DNA from: Parasitella parasitica
Taxonomy: Eukaryota > Mucoromycota > Mucoromycetes > Mucorales > Mucoraceae
DNA length: 59,972 bases
Direction: 5' to 3'
NCBI GenBank assembly: GCA_025201805.1
Contig: MU619348.1
Span: 1-59,972, forward strand
Shown: one piece after another, positions 23,102-34,181 of the stretch
Numbering within the stretch: position 1 is the first letter of the stretch
Layout: each line of letters begins with the position of its first letter
Made by a program: the position numbers and the translations under genes
Notes under the pieces: model-generated
What the model was told of the DNA's origin: nothing
The model's input: the letters and a program-made list of their open reading frames with translations, nothing else
Database searches by the model: none

Positions 23102-24066
23102 CTGTAAAAAAAAAAAAAAAGAAAGAAAAATTTGCAACAAGAAAAAGCCTTCCCTTTCCCTTCTCCACAAAAAAAGATTTAACGTATAAAAAGACCCATC
23201 TACCTTCTCTTACTTTACTCCTAGCAACTTATTCTTTTCAGCATCTTACTACTATCATGTACAAATCATTACTAAACCTTGTTAAATAAATAAATAGTAT
23301 ATTTTTTCAAAAGAAAAATGCTTTTTTAGGGTTGTGACATTTGGATGGCAATCACTGACTTAAGAGACTGCAGTGGTTGATACAATATACAGCATTACTT
23401 TTAACTGATTGCACAATAATATGTCAGAGTTTCAACGCTTTGAACTAGATTCATATCGGCATTTATCAATCAGCGGATTGAATTATAGAGTATAAGATGC
23501 TTAAATTTCCAAAAACAAGCAAATACGCCCTTTCGGGCCAATCTAAAGCTCAAAGCCACGCCAATTGGCTTACCAATGAGTGTTCATGAGGTGCTGTAAA
23601 TCAATTGCAATTGTTCTCAAAAATGAAAATATCCGAACAATACTTCAAAATGCTTTCTTTTAGATATTAGTAATGTGAAAGATGAAGTTCTAGTGGAAAA
23701 CGCGTTTTTTAATTCTTCAGAATAGCGGGTAAAAATCGTGATACGACTAAATGTCCATGAAATATTTACAAAAAAAGATGCATCGAAGCAAAGGATAGAT
23801 TTGGAGCATGTTACCAAGGAATTAGGTTTTAATTCACTTGGAATTTCAATTTATGATGGATATGAGGCCTTTATACATACTACGAATCTCAAAATGTTTT
23901 ATTCAAAGGCAGCACCTGAGAGCGGAAAACGTTTCCAGATCTTCTTTTTTTCTTTTGTTTCCAGTGCACAAGGTGATCGATCTATAAAGGATCGAACTCA
24001 TGGAACCCAAAAAATTCGTATTCATCTTTATTCTTGCCCTTGTTTTGAGCAACAACGTTTTCCGTC
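23102..24066. other. Intergenic region
   Basis: The spacer between TBP and the SLC35F gene. A 110-codon plus-strand frame at 23738-24070 has no recognised content and runs into the transporter start, so I treat it as non-coding. Confidence 0.35.
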
Positions 24067-25367
24067 ATGAATCACACCGAGAGGGTAGATGATAAAGAGA
24101 TCATCCGAACTATGGAAACCAAGGATGAACAAGCAGCCCTTCCTGTCAAAAAGACATCTAAACCTCACACTGCATTCTTGAGAGACCCAAAATTTTATAA
24201 AGTTTTAATTTTAGGTCAATGTAAGTAAAGCAGATCAGCTATAAGATACATGAAACTAAACAATACACAGTGCTCTCGTTGTGCATCACAGGAACAAATG
24301 TTACAACCACAAAGCTTGGCATGTCTTACAATTTTGCAGCCCCTACTACACAGACATTTCTGGTCTAGTAAGTGATATTCATTTTTACTTGTTTTACACA
24401 CATTCTAAGAAAAAATCAAACCAGTGCTTCCTTGGCAATTGTTTACAATAGTTATGCAATTTACAAGCGTGGTATTCGTGGTTGGCTGCTTCAGTTTTGG
24501 CGTAGAGGCATATATTACTTTATTTTGGGAGCTATTGATGTTGAAGGTAATTACTTTGTTGTAAAAGCCTATCAATATACATCTCTTTTGTCGGCCATGC
24601 TGTTAAATTGCTGGAGTACACCTGTATGTATGATTCTTTCGTTTTTCATCATGAGAATTCGTTACCGTTGGCTGCAATACGTTGGCGTGGTTATCGCTCT
24701 AGGCGGCATGGGCATGCTTATCGCCAGTGATATGATGGAGGGCAAGGACTATGCTGCGCTTGATGCTGTCAAAGGGGATTTGTTCTGTCTATTGGGAGCA
24801 ACTCTATATGGCTTCTCTAATGTTGGCGAAGAACTGATGGCCCGTAAGCATCCCTTGTACGAAGTTATTGGCATGTTCACCTTTTTTGCGACTTTTATCA
24901 ACTTTGTTCAACTGATGATCCTGGAGCGAAATGAGTTTAGCGTATTTGCTAGTAACCCAGAGGCTGTTGGTATGGTGATCGTGTACACAATCTGCATGTT
25001 CATATTGTATTCACTGGCCCCAATCATGTTCCGTTTGGGAAGTGCAGTTTTGTATAATTTATCCTTGTTGACGTGTAATTTTTATGGCCTGATTTTCGGC
25101 ATTGGTTTATTTGGCTACCATATTACAATTATGTACCCTTTTGCATACGCTGTTATTATTCTGGGTATCGCCATCTATCATATCTTCCCTACTCCTGAAC
25201 CTACGATTGGCTCATTCGACAAAGAAACAGCCGAGAAAGAACGTATCGAATTGATGCAAGGAAGACGAAAGAAGGATAATAAGGATCTGGAGCAGCAAAA
25301 CGAAGCAGCAGTGGAGACTTACAACGAAGACACACAGGAAATAACGCCAACTGTCATCAGCAAGTAA
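24067..25367 (+). CDS. SLC35F-type multi-pass transporter (DMT superfamily)
   Basis: Three exons: 24067-24220, 24271-24367 and 24425-25367, giving 397 aa. About ten hydrophobic segments span residues 45-335, with polar ends in the cytosol. Family blocks include GAIDVEGNYFVVKAYQYTSLLSAMLLNCW, which matches the SLC35F1/F2/F6 (PF06027-like) group, then GDLFCLLGATLYGFSNVGEEL and the last helices ending YHIFPTPEP. The C-terminal tail is highly charged. Members are drug/metabolite-type carriers in the plasma or endomembranes; the substrate is not known and should not be assumed to be a nucleotide sugar. All splice joins keep frame. Confidence 0.85.
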
Positions 25368-26759
25368 ATTAGCCCAAGTGTATATAACAAGTATAGGTTG
25401 CCCAAGTATAAAACATGAACGCATCTTGTATATACGTTGGAAATCTTTGTGTGCTTGCTTTTTTTCTATCCAACAAAAATACACTCACTAATATATTACT
25501 GGTGGACACTTTACGTCTTTTGGTCCACCTGTAAAATAAAAAAGACGTTTCTGACCTAATTGAATGGATTTTCATGTTTAAGATCTGCGATACGATTGAT
25601 CTCTTGAACTATGGCTAAACAGCAAAATGAATATTTTGTAACAATCTATATCGCACATGTATGCACAGCGTATCTCGGGTGAATCTTTATTTTCACATAT
25701 TGAGATCAAGGAAAAAATTGTGAGGAAGGGATGAGATATTTTAATTTGATGTTGACAAATGTAGTATAACTCGACAGTTGCGTATTCACATCTTTCGAAG
25801 CCACATTAGAGGAATAAGTTTACTTTGAATCATTTATACAAAGTTGTTGCAACTATAACAATGTTTGACTGACATTAATTGTGTCAAATATACATAAAGC
25901 CGTACTTTTATATTGTTTTTCTGTACGTTCGTAATACTCTGTATGAGGTCTATAGGCTGAATTGCTATATCTATTTTGAGACACATATGTGTATATGAGC
26001 TTATTTGATTGAGGTCTATTAATTTACGTTTTCAAGAATACAAGGAATCAAAGGCACATTCTACGATGGTTACAATGAATCATTGACTTGCCACCCCAAG
26101 TGCTAATAGTACAACTCAGAAGGACGAAAATAAGATAGCTCCTTGTGGCTATACTTAATGGGAGATCTCATGTTTACATATGGAAGCAGAAGGAGAAGGT
26201 AAAATTCGAGACCTTAGAAAATCACAAAATGAAATTCTTAAAATGATTGTTTATTCCAGGAAACAATGATTTCTACGTCCATTGTTGATCACAGAAATTC
26301 ATAGTTTGGTTGAATTGTTGATGGCAGGTCAGCAATGAAATCAACTTCATAACAAATGACGTAGGAAGTGATGAGGTTATACACATCTGAAAAGGGGCTG
26401 CAAAAATGTTTATATTCAATCCATATGTGAGCAAAGAGTGAGAACACGAGCAGTTTTAAAATACAATTTGGTATTACAGACATCCAAAGATTTAATTGTG
26501 TGCATTTAGAACTAGACAAACAAGAAAGAATACAAAAAACTGCTGGCTACGATATTACACATTTAATAGTATTTGATGTAAACAAAGAATTCAGCCTACA
26601 AAACCTAAGGGGGTCAGTTTATGCTGTAAAAAAACAATTCATTCCTCTGTTGTGGTAGTATATAATGTTTATACATATACTTTTTCTCTCTCTCTTATCT
26701 CTCTAATATATACTAATCATTCCCTTCCATTCCTTGAATCCCTCAATAGCGCATTTTCC
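25368..26759. other. Gene-poor AT-rich spacer
   Basis: Between the SLC35F gene and the orphan ORF at 26.8 kb. I found no coding frame with recognisable content, no RNA gene and no clear repeat. A TATA-like element at 26659-26666 is listed separately. Confidence 0.4.
26659..26666 (+). promoter_or_regulatory. TATA-like element upstream of orphan ORF
   Basis: TATATAAT on the plus strand, 94-101 bases before the ATG at 26760. Confidence 0.35.
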
Positions 26760-27352
26760 ATGTATATCCCCAAGAAGAGCCGATTTGAAATGTTTTTAAA
26801 GCGCAAAAGCAGCACATTCAGCAACAAAGGCAGCAAAAAAGAGGATACTAGTATTAACAACTGGTCTGATATATGTTCAGATTTTATTAAAGAAGTTGTT
26901 TTGCGAAAACAAACATCTTTGCCGGAAAGTAATGATTCTAATAACAATGCTAGTGGGCTCAATGACCCGAATCTCTGCTTAGATCAATTATCAGAGTTTC
27001 AAAAGAGCTATATATCGTTTCCAGAATTCAACGATTCAAGTGTTGTAAGTAATGAATCCGATCATTGCAGCTGGTAAAATTTGTCCGTTCTAAAAAAAAA
27101 TAAATGGCGATACTACCTAGAAATAATTTTTAGCAAATGATTGTCTTTTTGGGTGATGATTATGATGTAGTAAGATCTTTATTTCATTCCTTCTACTCTT
27201 TAACTAAATCATATGATGAAAACAACACATTTTTTTATGAAATGTACACAATAATGTGTACAATAAGAAAGGAGAGAGATTATTCGATCCGATGGAAGAT
27301 GTGCCGATATATCAGTGATCCAAGCATGATACTCAAGACTATATTGACTTGA
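26760..27352 (+). CDS. Orphan two-exon ORF, unknown function
   Basis: Modelled as exons 26760-27044 and 27134-27352, giving 167 aa. The donor GTT|GTAAGT and acceptor TTTTAG join two open frames in phase. The N-terminal half is basic and Ser/Asn-rich (MYIPKKSRFEMFLKRKSS), the C-terminal half mixed with aromatic residues (IVFLGDDYDVVRSLFHSFYS). No domain, signal peptide or membrane segment is recognised. An in-frame upstream start at 26652 would add a hydrophobic leader but lies right at the TATA-like site. It abuts transposon-related relics, so it could be a lineage-specific gene or part of a decayed element. Confidence 0.4.
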
Positions 27353-27528
27353 ACCAGCAGAGAAGAAAATTACAGCAAAAGATACGACAAAAAGGGTTCT
27401 AAAAGCGGTCAGCGTCTACAGAGACTATAATGACTAAATCAGAGAGATCCTATAGAAGGAGGTAAACCAGCATCAAAAGGTAGTATATATGCGCAGACCG
27501 CTATCCCATAAGAGCCACTGATGCTTAA

Positions 27529-27684
27529 AGAAGCGTAAGATGGGCTCAAGTCAAATTGTATTCAATAGACTTTGGAATAAATCCACGTACTTTTATGCGT
27601 TGGTGGGAACACTATCAAGAAACTGGGGAGATAGCTACAAAAGTCTCAAAGAGATCCCAGCCACTCATCTACTACTGGGCATGA
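27529..27684 (+). mobile_element. Relic of a transposase helix-turn-helix domain
   Basis: Between a TAA and a TGA lies a frame reading RSVRWAQVKLYSIDFGINPR and on to TFMRWWEHYQETGEIATKV. This matches the layout of N-terminal HTH domains of Tc1/mariner or IS630-like transposases: a helix, a short turn, a recognition helix and then the R-W-W-x2-Y-x-E-T-G end. No DDE catalytic part is visible downstream and no terminal inverted repeats were identified, so it is a fragment. Confidence 0.5.
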
Positions 27685-27837
27685 GCAGCATTGTTCAGCA
27701 AACTTATTTATTGACATTCTTTAGTCTTCTCCTTTGCTACAAACTTAGTTTCATACGAAAGATACACGCACTCTTTCCCAGCTCTTTTTTCTTCTTTTTT
27801 TCGCCTTTATTTTACATCCTCTACAAATTTTCCGAGT

Positions 27838-29208
27838 TCAGACTGCATGCAATGTTTTTAAGTGTACTGTCGCTAAGATTACTTTGTTTGCAGCCAATAC
27901 CTTCACAAAATAAAGAGCCTCGACAATAGAAGGCAAGTGAACAAGCTGGTGAATCTCTTCAACCAGAGAGAAACAGTTGAATGCCACAGGCATGTAGATT
28001 CCATCGGCAAGAAGCTTCATTTGGAAAAGTGTGCCTGTAAAACCTATCAAAGTATAAGTACTGTAGCATGTTATACGACACGCAAAATGAGAGCGTACCT
28101 TCAATCAAGAGACCAAGAGATGTGGGGATTTTTGCCCCGAGGCACAGTTGATCATCCACAGAGCCTTTCATCTGCTTCATTAATTTTGTAAAATCGTCCT
28201 CTGGTTGATACTTGCTAGTCGCTCCCGGTCTTTTCACTTCAATGAAAAAAAAAAGTAGATAACTTTACTTTTGGCCTTTGCACCAATCATAAAGTCAGGC
28301 TTATCAACCCTATTCGTGATGATGTTATACGGGAGTTTGCACGGTAAGCAAAGACAATTGAGTATACACTCACATGGCATAGTGGAGATCGTCGCTTGCA
28401 TCTTCGAGCAATACTCTTTGAATAGCCGATATAACGTATCTTTCAATAAATGCCACTTCAGAGGTGTCAGCAACAGAAACTCGGTGTTGCATTTCATGCC
28501 TGACAAGATCTTTGACCATGCTCATCATGGCTAATTTTTCTTCGTCCCTCTCTCCTTCTTCGTTATCAACATCGTCATTATCGTCACTGTCGTCATATTT
28601 ATCATCTCCTTCCTGGTTGTAAGTGTTGTTAGAGAAAGTTACTTTTTTAATTGCTTCAACTTACATCCGCTTTATTCTTGCAGTACACAACTGCCTTGGC
28701 AGGTGCACGATAGATGAGCTTTACATTGCTTGCCACTGATTTCAAAGCTTTGCGAGTGTTGTGGTCGAAATATCTGGTAAGACATTTCCCAATATCAAAC
28801 TTATTGAGTGGGAAAATATGCGAGAGAGACCTAGGGGTCCAGTTAAAGTTAGTGACTAAAGAGTATAGCTTTTAAACACTTACAGGATCCTCAAACCGTT
28901 TATGTGATTACTCTTATCAACTTCAGCTATCAACTGCTTTCTAAATCTCTTGAGCACTTCAGTGATATTGATGTTTTCGACAAGAACCTAAATGTAATGA
29001 TTAGGCGCGTTCTTCACTTGTAGGCATTTGCATGCTCATTTACCTCCTCCTTTGGCTTCCACTCCTTCTTTCCTCTACCTAGAAAATAATTTATTTTTTT
29101 CGATCGCTTCACTTCCGCAGAAGAAATCGACGATTCCGACAGCTCTCGACTTTGAGCTATAAGGATATTATTTAGCACTCGCAAATGAGGATCATTTTGA
29201 GCATACAT
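27838..29208 (-). pseudogene. Broken gene with PD-(D/E)XK-like motif, repeated in inverted orientation nearby
   Basis: Visible exons on the minus strand: 29044-29208, 28884-28987, 28665-28830, 28374-28612, about 28099-28309 and 27901-28043, then a decayed end. They give an acidic central stretch (DDKYDDSDDNDDVDNEEGE), then KPDFMIG, IEVKRPG, KLMKQMKGSVDD, LGLLIEG and MKLLADGIYMP. D followed by E-x-K fits a PD-(D/E)XK nuclease-like core; I recall Mucorales families with this order, but the enzymatic role is inference. Frame is lost at a 10-base homopolymer (28245-28254) between the D and the E-x-K; 8 or 11 bases would restore it. The last exon also carries stops. The 5' start is uncertain; a Met at 29278 lies in another frame. 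Confidence 0.55.
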
Positions 29209-29280
29209 CTTTCTCTCTTTGCATTTATTGTAATTTGGACATCACCGTTATTGTTGAATCGGTTGAGGGCGTTGGACATT

Positions 29281-30002
29281 TTAAGGATTACGGTCAGAAC
29301 ATTAAGAGCTATGAGGGTAAATAGGGATACTTGGCGAGTGCAACTTTTATCAATTTGACATGAAACACTTGTAACTGACTCCTTTGTTTCCCATGAACAG
29401 AATTTATTTAAAAACACATAAGCAACACGCAGAATAAATGTAAATAGTTGTAGGAAAGTAAGATATCCCATTCGAAAATCAAAAACTAAAATGTATTTCA
29501 GGCAATTCAGTCAGTCTTTATGTGGAAAAGTGTAAATAGCCACCGGCTACAGCCAAGTTATATCTTCCCTTTAATCTCAATATTACTACAAGAGTCTTTT
29601 TTATTTCTACGAGAACAGAGTAAAGGTGCGTTTCTTTTCCTTTAATATCTTTCACCACACAGTAGCAAGGTTCCTTTACTTGCAAGGGCGTTTCAAATGG
29701 GCTTTGGCGGAAAGTAGTGCTTTAGAGGAATCTGTCAGCGGGAGTGGTAGCTTAAAGGCTGTGAGAGATAACAGAACTAGAAAAGCGCGGACTCTGCCAT
29801 GCACTCCTTAGTAACCTTTTGACCTCTTTGTCTGTCATTGCTTCAAATGATTTGCCAGTCGACATCTGGTGCGTTTGAGGCCTTGGTAAACAAAGTACGC
29901 TACGTGTAATTCCGACTCTTAAGAAGTATACGCCTTTGTTCAATTTAAAAATCGGATAGATTAATTTAATGACTTAAAGAGGTGTTCAGCTACCTGTAAT
30001 TA
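29281..30002. other. Spacer between inverted copies
   Basis: The DNA between the two facing copies of the broken gene. A plus-strand frame at 29626-29811 contains KWALAESSALEESVSGSGS but has no recognised family; it may be the decayed upstream part of the second copy. Confidence 0.3.
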
Positions 30003-30341
30003 CGACAACTGATGATTAAAAATCGAAAGCAACTGGTTAACTCCATCGTCTTAGTATAGTGAACACAAGCAGCACTTTGTTGCAGCTCTTGGCTTTGTAA
30101 TGGGATTACGGTATTCAAAATGGTAAATGCGCTGGCTGTGTACTCTAGCAGTACAACGCGGCAAAACTATTCACTGGTTCCAAAACCTTGGTCAAGCTTA
30201 ATACCAATTAGAAACTGTTTTGTAAAGTTATTGGTTGCAAACAAATCTTAATAACAGTGCATTATGCTGTTTGAACTCGGAAAGTTTGTAAACGAAGTCA
30301 AAGAAAAAGAGCTGGGAAAGAGCAGCAAAGAAGAATACTAA
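30003..30341 (+). pseudogene. Second, degraded copy of the PD-(D/E)XK-like gene 3' end
   Basis: Plus-strand reading gives LMIKNRKQLVNSIVLV, a stop, VAALGFVMG, a shift, then NGITVFKMVNALAVY and IPIRNCFVK. An intron-like gap follows, then ELGKFVNEVKEKELGKSS ending at a TAA (30339-30341). This parallels the minus-strand gene at 27.8-29.2 kb block by block (KLMKQMKGSVDD, LGLLIEG, TLFQMKLLADGIY, IVEALYFVK, ELGKFVEDVK). DNA similarity is also visible, for example TTGCAAACAAA and GAACTCGGAAA shared by both. The upstream half of this copy is missing or too decayed to recognise. The two copies face each other. Confidence 0.55.
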
Positions 30342-31063
30342 AGAGTGTCAATAAACGAGATTGTTGAATGTGCTCATGTTCAGAAGTAGATGAGTGGGTT
30401 GGCCGGGACTTTTGTAAGCTACCTCCTCCGTTTCTTGGTAGTGTTTCCATCAATGCAAAGCGGTACGAGGGTTATTCCAAAATCTTTTACAAGCAAATAC
30501 TTTCCTCTTTCATTTTAGTCTTTGTAGACGCTGTTGTCTATTAATTTAACCGCTCATACAACCCTTTTTGCCATAACTTTTGCTATGGTTTTCTTGGCTC
30601 GCTATGATTTCGAGTATTACGCTTTGATCACTTATATCTGTCGGCGTAACTTCTGTTGGATCGAAAACGCTCTCTTCCTCCTCATTTGGAGATATTATCG
30701 TAAAAGAAATAAGATATCATATCGAAGTTTACTATCCGCATGGCAAGACTTGTAACACAAGCTGTTGTGCTACAAATAGTCTCTTCTCAATATCTCGTCT
30801 TCACCATGAAAATTAGAGTTTACAAAGTGTCAACGATTTGATAATAGAAAACTTATCTAGTAAACAAGTCAAGTTTTACAATTTATTTTAGTTTAAGAAA
30901 AAAAATGGTTACATACAACGATTTCTTACACATAAGGCACTAAAGAATAATGATTTGATTTTCTAATGAAATTATATCTGTTTTCCTAATAATGCTTTAT
31001 AGTAGCTGTGTCTTATTTTTATCAAGTTGGGGGTTACAATATTTTTTACTGCTCGAGTATTTT
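30342..31063. other. Spacer 3' of IDH1
   Basis: Lies between the second pseudogene copy and the IDH1 stop. A minus-strand acidic frame of roughly 50 codons sits at about 30546-30713; see findings. No gene is established. Confidence 0.3.
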
Positions 31064-32590
31064 TTACAATTTGGAAATAACAGCTTGAGTGAACTGATTA
31101 AGAGTGCTGTTACCACCGATATCAACAGTCTTGGCAGTGTTGGTGCCAATAGTTTCGTAGACAGCAGAAGATATTCTGTTGGCATGTTCATCCAAGTTCA
31201 AATGTCTCAACATCATGACGGAAGAAAGGAGCATGGCAGTGGGGTTAGCACTGTTTTGGTTTTGAATATCAAGAGCAACATGACGACAACCCTATCATAA
31301 ACACAATGTCAGTCATCCCTTATAATTCATTTTTAGTATGGAAACTTACAGGTTCAAACATGGCGAACTCACGGCCAATGTTGCAACCGGGGATCAAACC
31401 AGGACCACCAATTAAACCAGCACCCTAGAATGGTATGAATACATTGATTATGACTCCCAAAAAAAAACCAAGAAATGGATACTTACGACATTAGAGACAA
31501 TGTTACCGTATAAGTTAGGCATAACCATAACATCAAATTGTTGAGGGCGAGAAACAAGTTGCATAGCAGTGTTATCGACAATCATGTCATTGACCTCAAT
31601 GTCGTGGTGAGCATATTCCTTAGCGACATCACGGCAAGTACGCAAGAAGAGACCATCAGCTAACTTCCTGTAGTGAAACTGCATTTAGATCCAAGTAGCA
31701 TCATACAAACCAATTTTAAACTTACATAATGTTGGCTTTGTGGATAATGGTGACCTTCTTACGGTTGTTCTTGACAGCGAAATCAAAAGCAAAACGGGCA
31801 ATACGTTCAGTCTTTGCACGAGTGATGATCTTGAGAGATTCAACAACACCAGGAACGGACTAGTTACGAAAGAAAAAAAAGTGGGGTAAATACACAGCAT
31901 AACCCGATAATAATAATAAATACAAACCTGATGCTCCAAACCAGAATATTCACCTTCAGTGTTTTCACGAATAATGGCAATGTCGACATCGCTCAAACGA
32001 GATTCCACACCGGGAACATTCTTACAGAGAGAAAGAGAGGCGTACATATCGAGATCCTTACGCATGGTGACATTGAATGACTTGTGACCGAGCTTGGAGG
32101 TGGGAGTGAAAAGAGTACCCTTGATACCAACCTTGTTGCGGCGAAGGGATTCGATAGACTCTTGGTAGAGCTTATCATCTTCAGAAGTCAAACCAGAAAC
32201 ATCATATTGTTCGAATTCAACAGGGACATTGGCGGCCTTGAAAACGTCCTTGACTGACATAGCCAATTCCTTACCAATACCGTCACCAGGGATCATGGTG
32301 ACAGTGTACTTTCCTCCGTACTTCTTGGGGAAGATCTGTGAACAAGTAAATAACAAGAGCTAAAGAGATACGTTAGAACAACTTACAGATTTTTGCTCAG
32401 CGGGAGCAGGGGTAGGAATGGTGGTGCTGGCTTGAGAGGCAAATGAACGAGCAGCAACCTAAAATAAAAATGCAGCGGGTTAGTATATATATACACGCAC
32501 ACGCAGCTTCGACTCAGTCAATAAGCATCTTCTTACCTGCTTCACATTGTTGAGAGCTTGGGCGGGTCTGGCAATAGTCTTGAGAAGCAT
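31064..32590 (-). CDS. IDH1: NAD-dependent isocitrate dehydrogenase, regulatory-type subunit
   Basis: Seven exons: 32537-32590, 32387-32458, 31928-32335, 31726-31859, 31487-31667, 31350-31424 and 31064-31291, giving 383 aa. A basic, Ser/Ala-rich presequence (1-42) is split over two small exons. The fold starts at [39 protein letters not shown], then [16 protein letters not shown], place it with yeast Idh1 and animal beta/gamma subunits rather than the catalytic Idh2 type. Blocks [13 protein letters not shown] and [20 protein letters not shown] are intact. It acts in the mitochondrial matrix as part of the hetero-oligomer that converts isocitrate to 2-oxoglutarate and is activated by AMP. The Idh2 partner is not in this window. 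Confidence 0.94.
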
Positions 32591-34181
32591 TTTTGTTTAT
32601 ATAAAAAGTGGAGAGGGGAAGGAAGAAAGAGATAAGAATGTAACTGGTCGGGTAAAGTCAGGAATATAAATTTTTTTTTTCTTAAATACCCCGGGGTAAC
32701 CATGGTTTCCTCAACATGTTCAATATCAACTGGGAGAACATTTGAAAGCTTCTCCTAATATTTATCCCGAATGGTCGTTTAGTCCTCATCAGGCAGGTTG
32801 CTGTACAATTAGGGTCTGATTTGTGTATGTATTCATTTTTTGCAATGCTAAACATTACCTTTGATGTTTAGATATGCTTGCATCATTGTACATTTATCTT
32901 TCAAATAATACAGACTTTAACATTTCGGTTAAATGATCATGACGGACTACATTTATAATGCTCTATTTATCTTAAGGTACATTATAATGCTAATCTCTAA
33001 TATACCCTTCAAATATCCTCAAAAGCACCATATACTGAAGAGGATGGGTGCCGGGTCACCTTCCTCTTTACAGCCGACAGGGAATTATCTATTTATGATA
33101 GGTTACATCAGAAAGTTCGTTTGGTTTGTTTTTTACACTAATTGTTCAAGCTCCATCAGGGCAAGAAAAAAAGTCGTTTAACATGAATCTAAGCTACTAA
33201 TCCACTAATTATTAAAAATTTAGACTCAAAGTATGCATATAGACATAATGGATTGCTTCAGATAGCTATTGTAGCCATAAAATAATGGTATGGGATGTTG
33301 CAAGGCCAGACCCATTGCCATTGACTAAAACATGGTTGATTCTTGGTTCAAAGTCCGCTATTATGGGCTTGAGGTGGCTGCCTCCATTCATTCAAAAAGT
33401 TTCATTTTGAATTCTTGACATCCTTTTTTCAAGATTTACGCGAAATATTAGTAAGTAAAAATGGCATAGTCAACTAAGCAGATTTGTGTATCTTGTGATT
33501 GCACATCTTGTGGTATAATTTTTATAGAAATTTTTTACTAGAATTTTTTCGGAATTTAGGATTTAATTAAATATTGGTTTTTTGGAGAAAAGACGTGTTT
33601 CTTAATATGTATCATTCAAATAAGCTTTTTCACATAAAAAAGCAAGAATTTTTGATTCATTTTGGCTTATAAACACCTTTGCAAAAATGTCTTTTTTGGG
33701 GAGTAAAGCTTGAAATTAGTGGGTCCGACTGATTTGCCCTTATGGACCCTCATGAAAAATCTTGGAAAATTGATCAATTTTTCATCAGTAATTTTTTTTG
33801 AGCAGATACTACAGGAGGCTAGTATAAGTCTAGAGAGACACTTCCGTCCAACTCTGCGCTTTCAAAAACACCAGAAAGCAGCTTTTTGGCGGCCTCAAAA
33901 ATGCTAATTTTAGGCATTTATGAGCAATAAAAGCTGGTTACCAGCTTTTTTCTTTTCTTTTTCTGGATATAGCACCTATGATTACTATTGAACAAAAGCA
34001 TTGCTTGAGTTTGAGAAGCTTTTCCTTTCATTTGCACTAGGCACAAAACATTTACAAATTAAAAAAAAACCTTATGTTTGGCGACCTTGACCCAATTTTA
34101 AAGAGCAAGTTGCGTTAAAACAATCAACAATTGCTGGAGCATTTGCAAGATTACGTTTATTTCAACAACAAGACAACTAGT
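32591..34181. other. Gene-poor spacer
   Basis: This 1.6 kb stretch separates the IDH1 start from the CoA-synthetase stop. It is AT-rich. A 65-codon frame at 33710-33907 overlaps a GGGTCC...GGACCC inverted pair (33721-33751) and ends just before the hairpin at 33929-33949. No gene is recognised. Confidence 0.4.
33929..33949. repeat. Perfect hairpin followed by T run
   Basis: Arm AAAAGCTGG (33929-33937), loop TTA, arm CCAGCTTTT (33941-33949), running into a T tract and a TTTTCTTTTC stretch. It looks like a terminator-type stem and T tail but no transcript is assigned to it. Confidence 0.6.

Noticed and set aside
23738-24070. 110-codon plus-strand frame before the SLC35F gene
   Set aside because: No family recognised, and it overlaps the transporter leader and start codon in another frame.
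27540-27929. 129-codon plus-strand frame
   Set aside because: It overlaps the clearer transposase-like frame and the end of the minus-strand pseudogene; its Phe/Leu-rich composition is that of a shadow.
30534-30755. 73-codon plus-strand frame with aromatic residues
   Set aside because: Likely the shadow of the acidic minus-strand frame at 30546-30713.
33340-33375. Possible tRNA B-box (GGTTCAAAGTCC)
   Set aside because: One base too long for a B-box, no A-box at the right distance and no cloverleaf could be drawn.
33710-33907. 65-codon plus-strand frame
   Set aside because: Covers the GGGTCC/GGACCC block; no homology recognised and no start context, so probably chance reading through an element.
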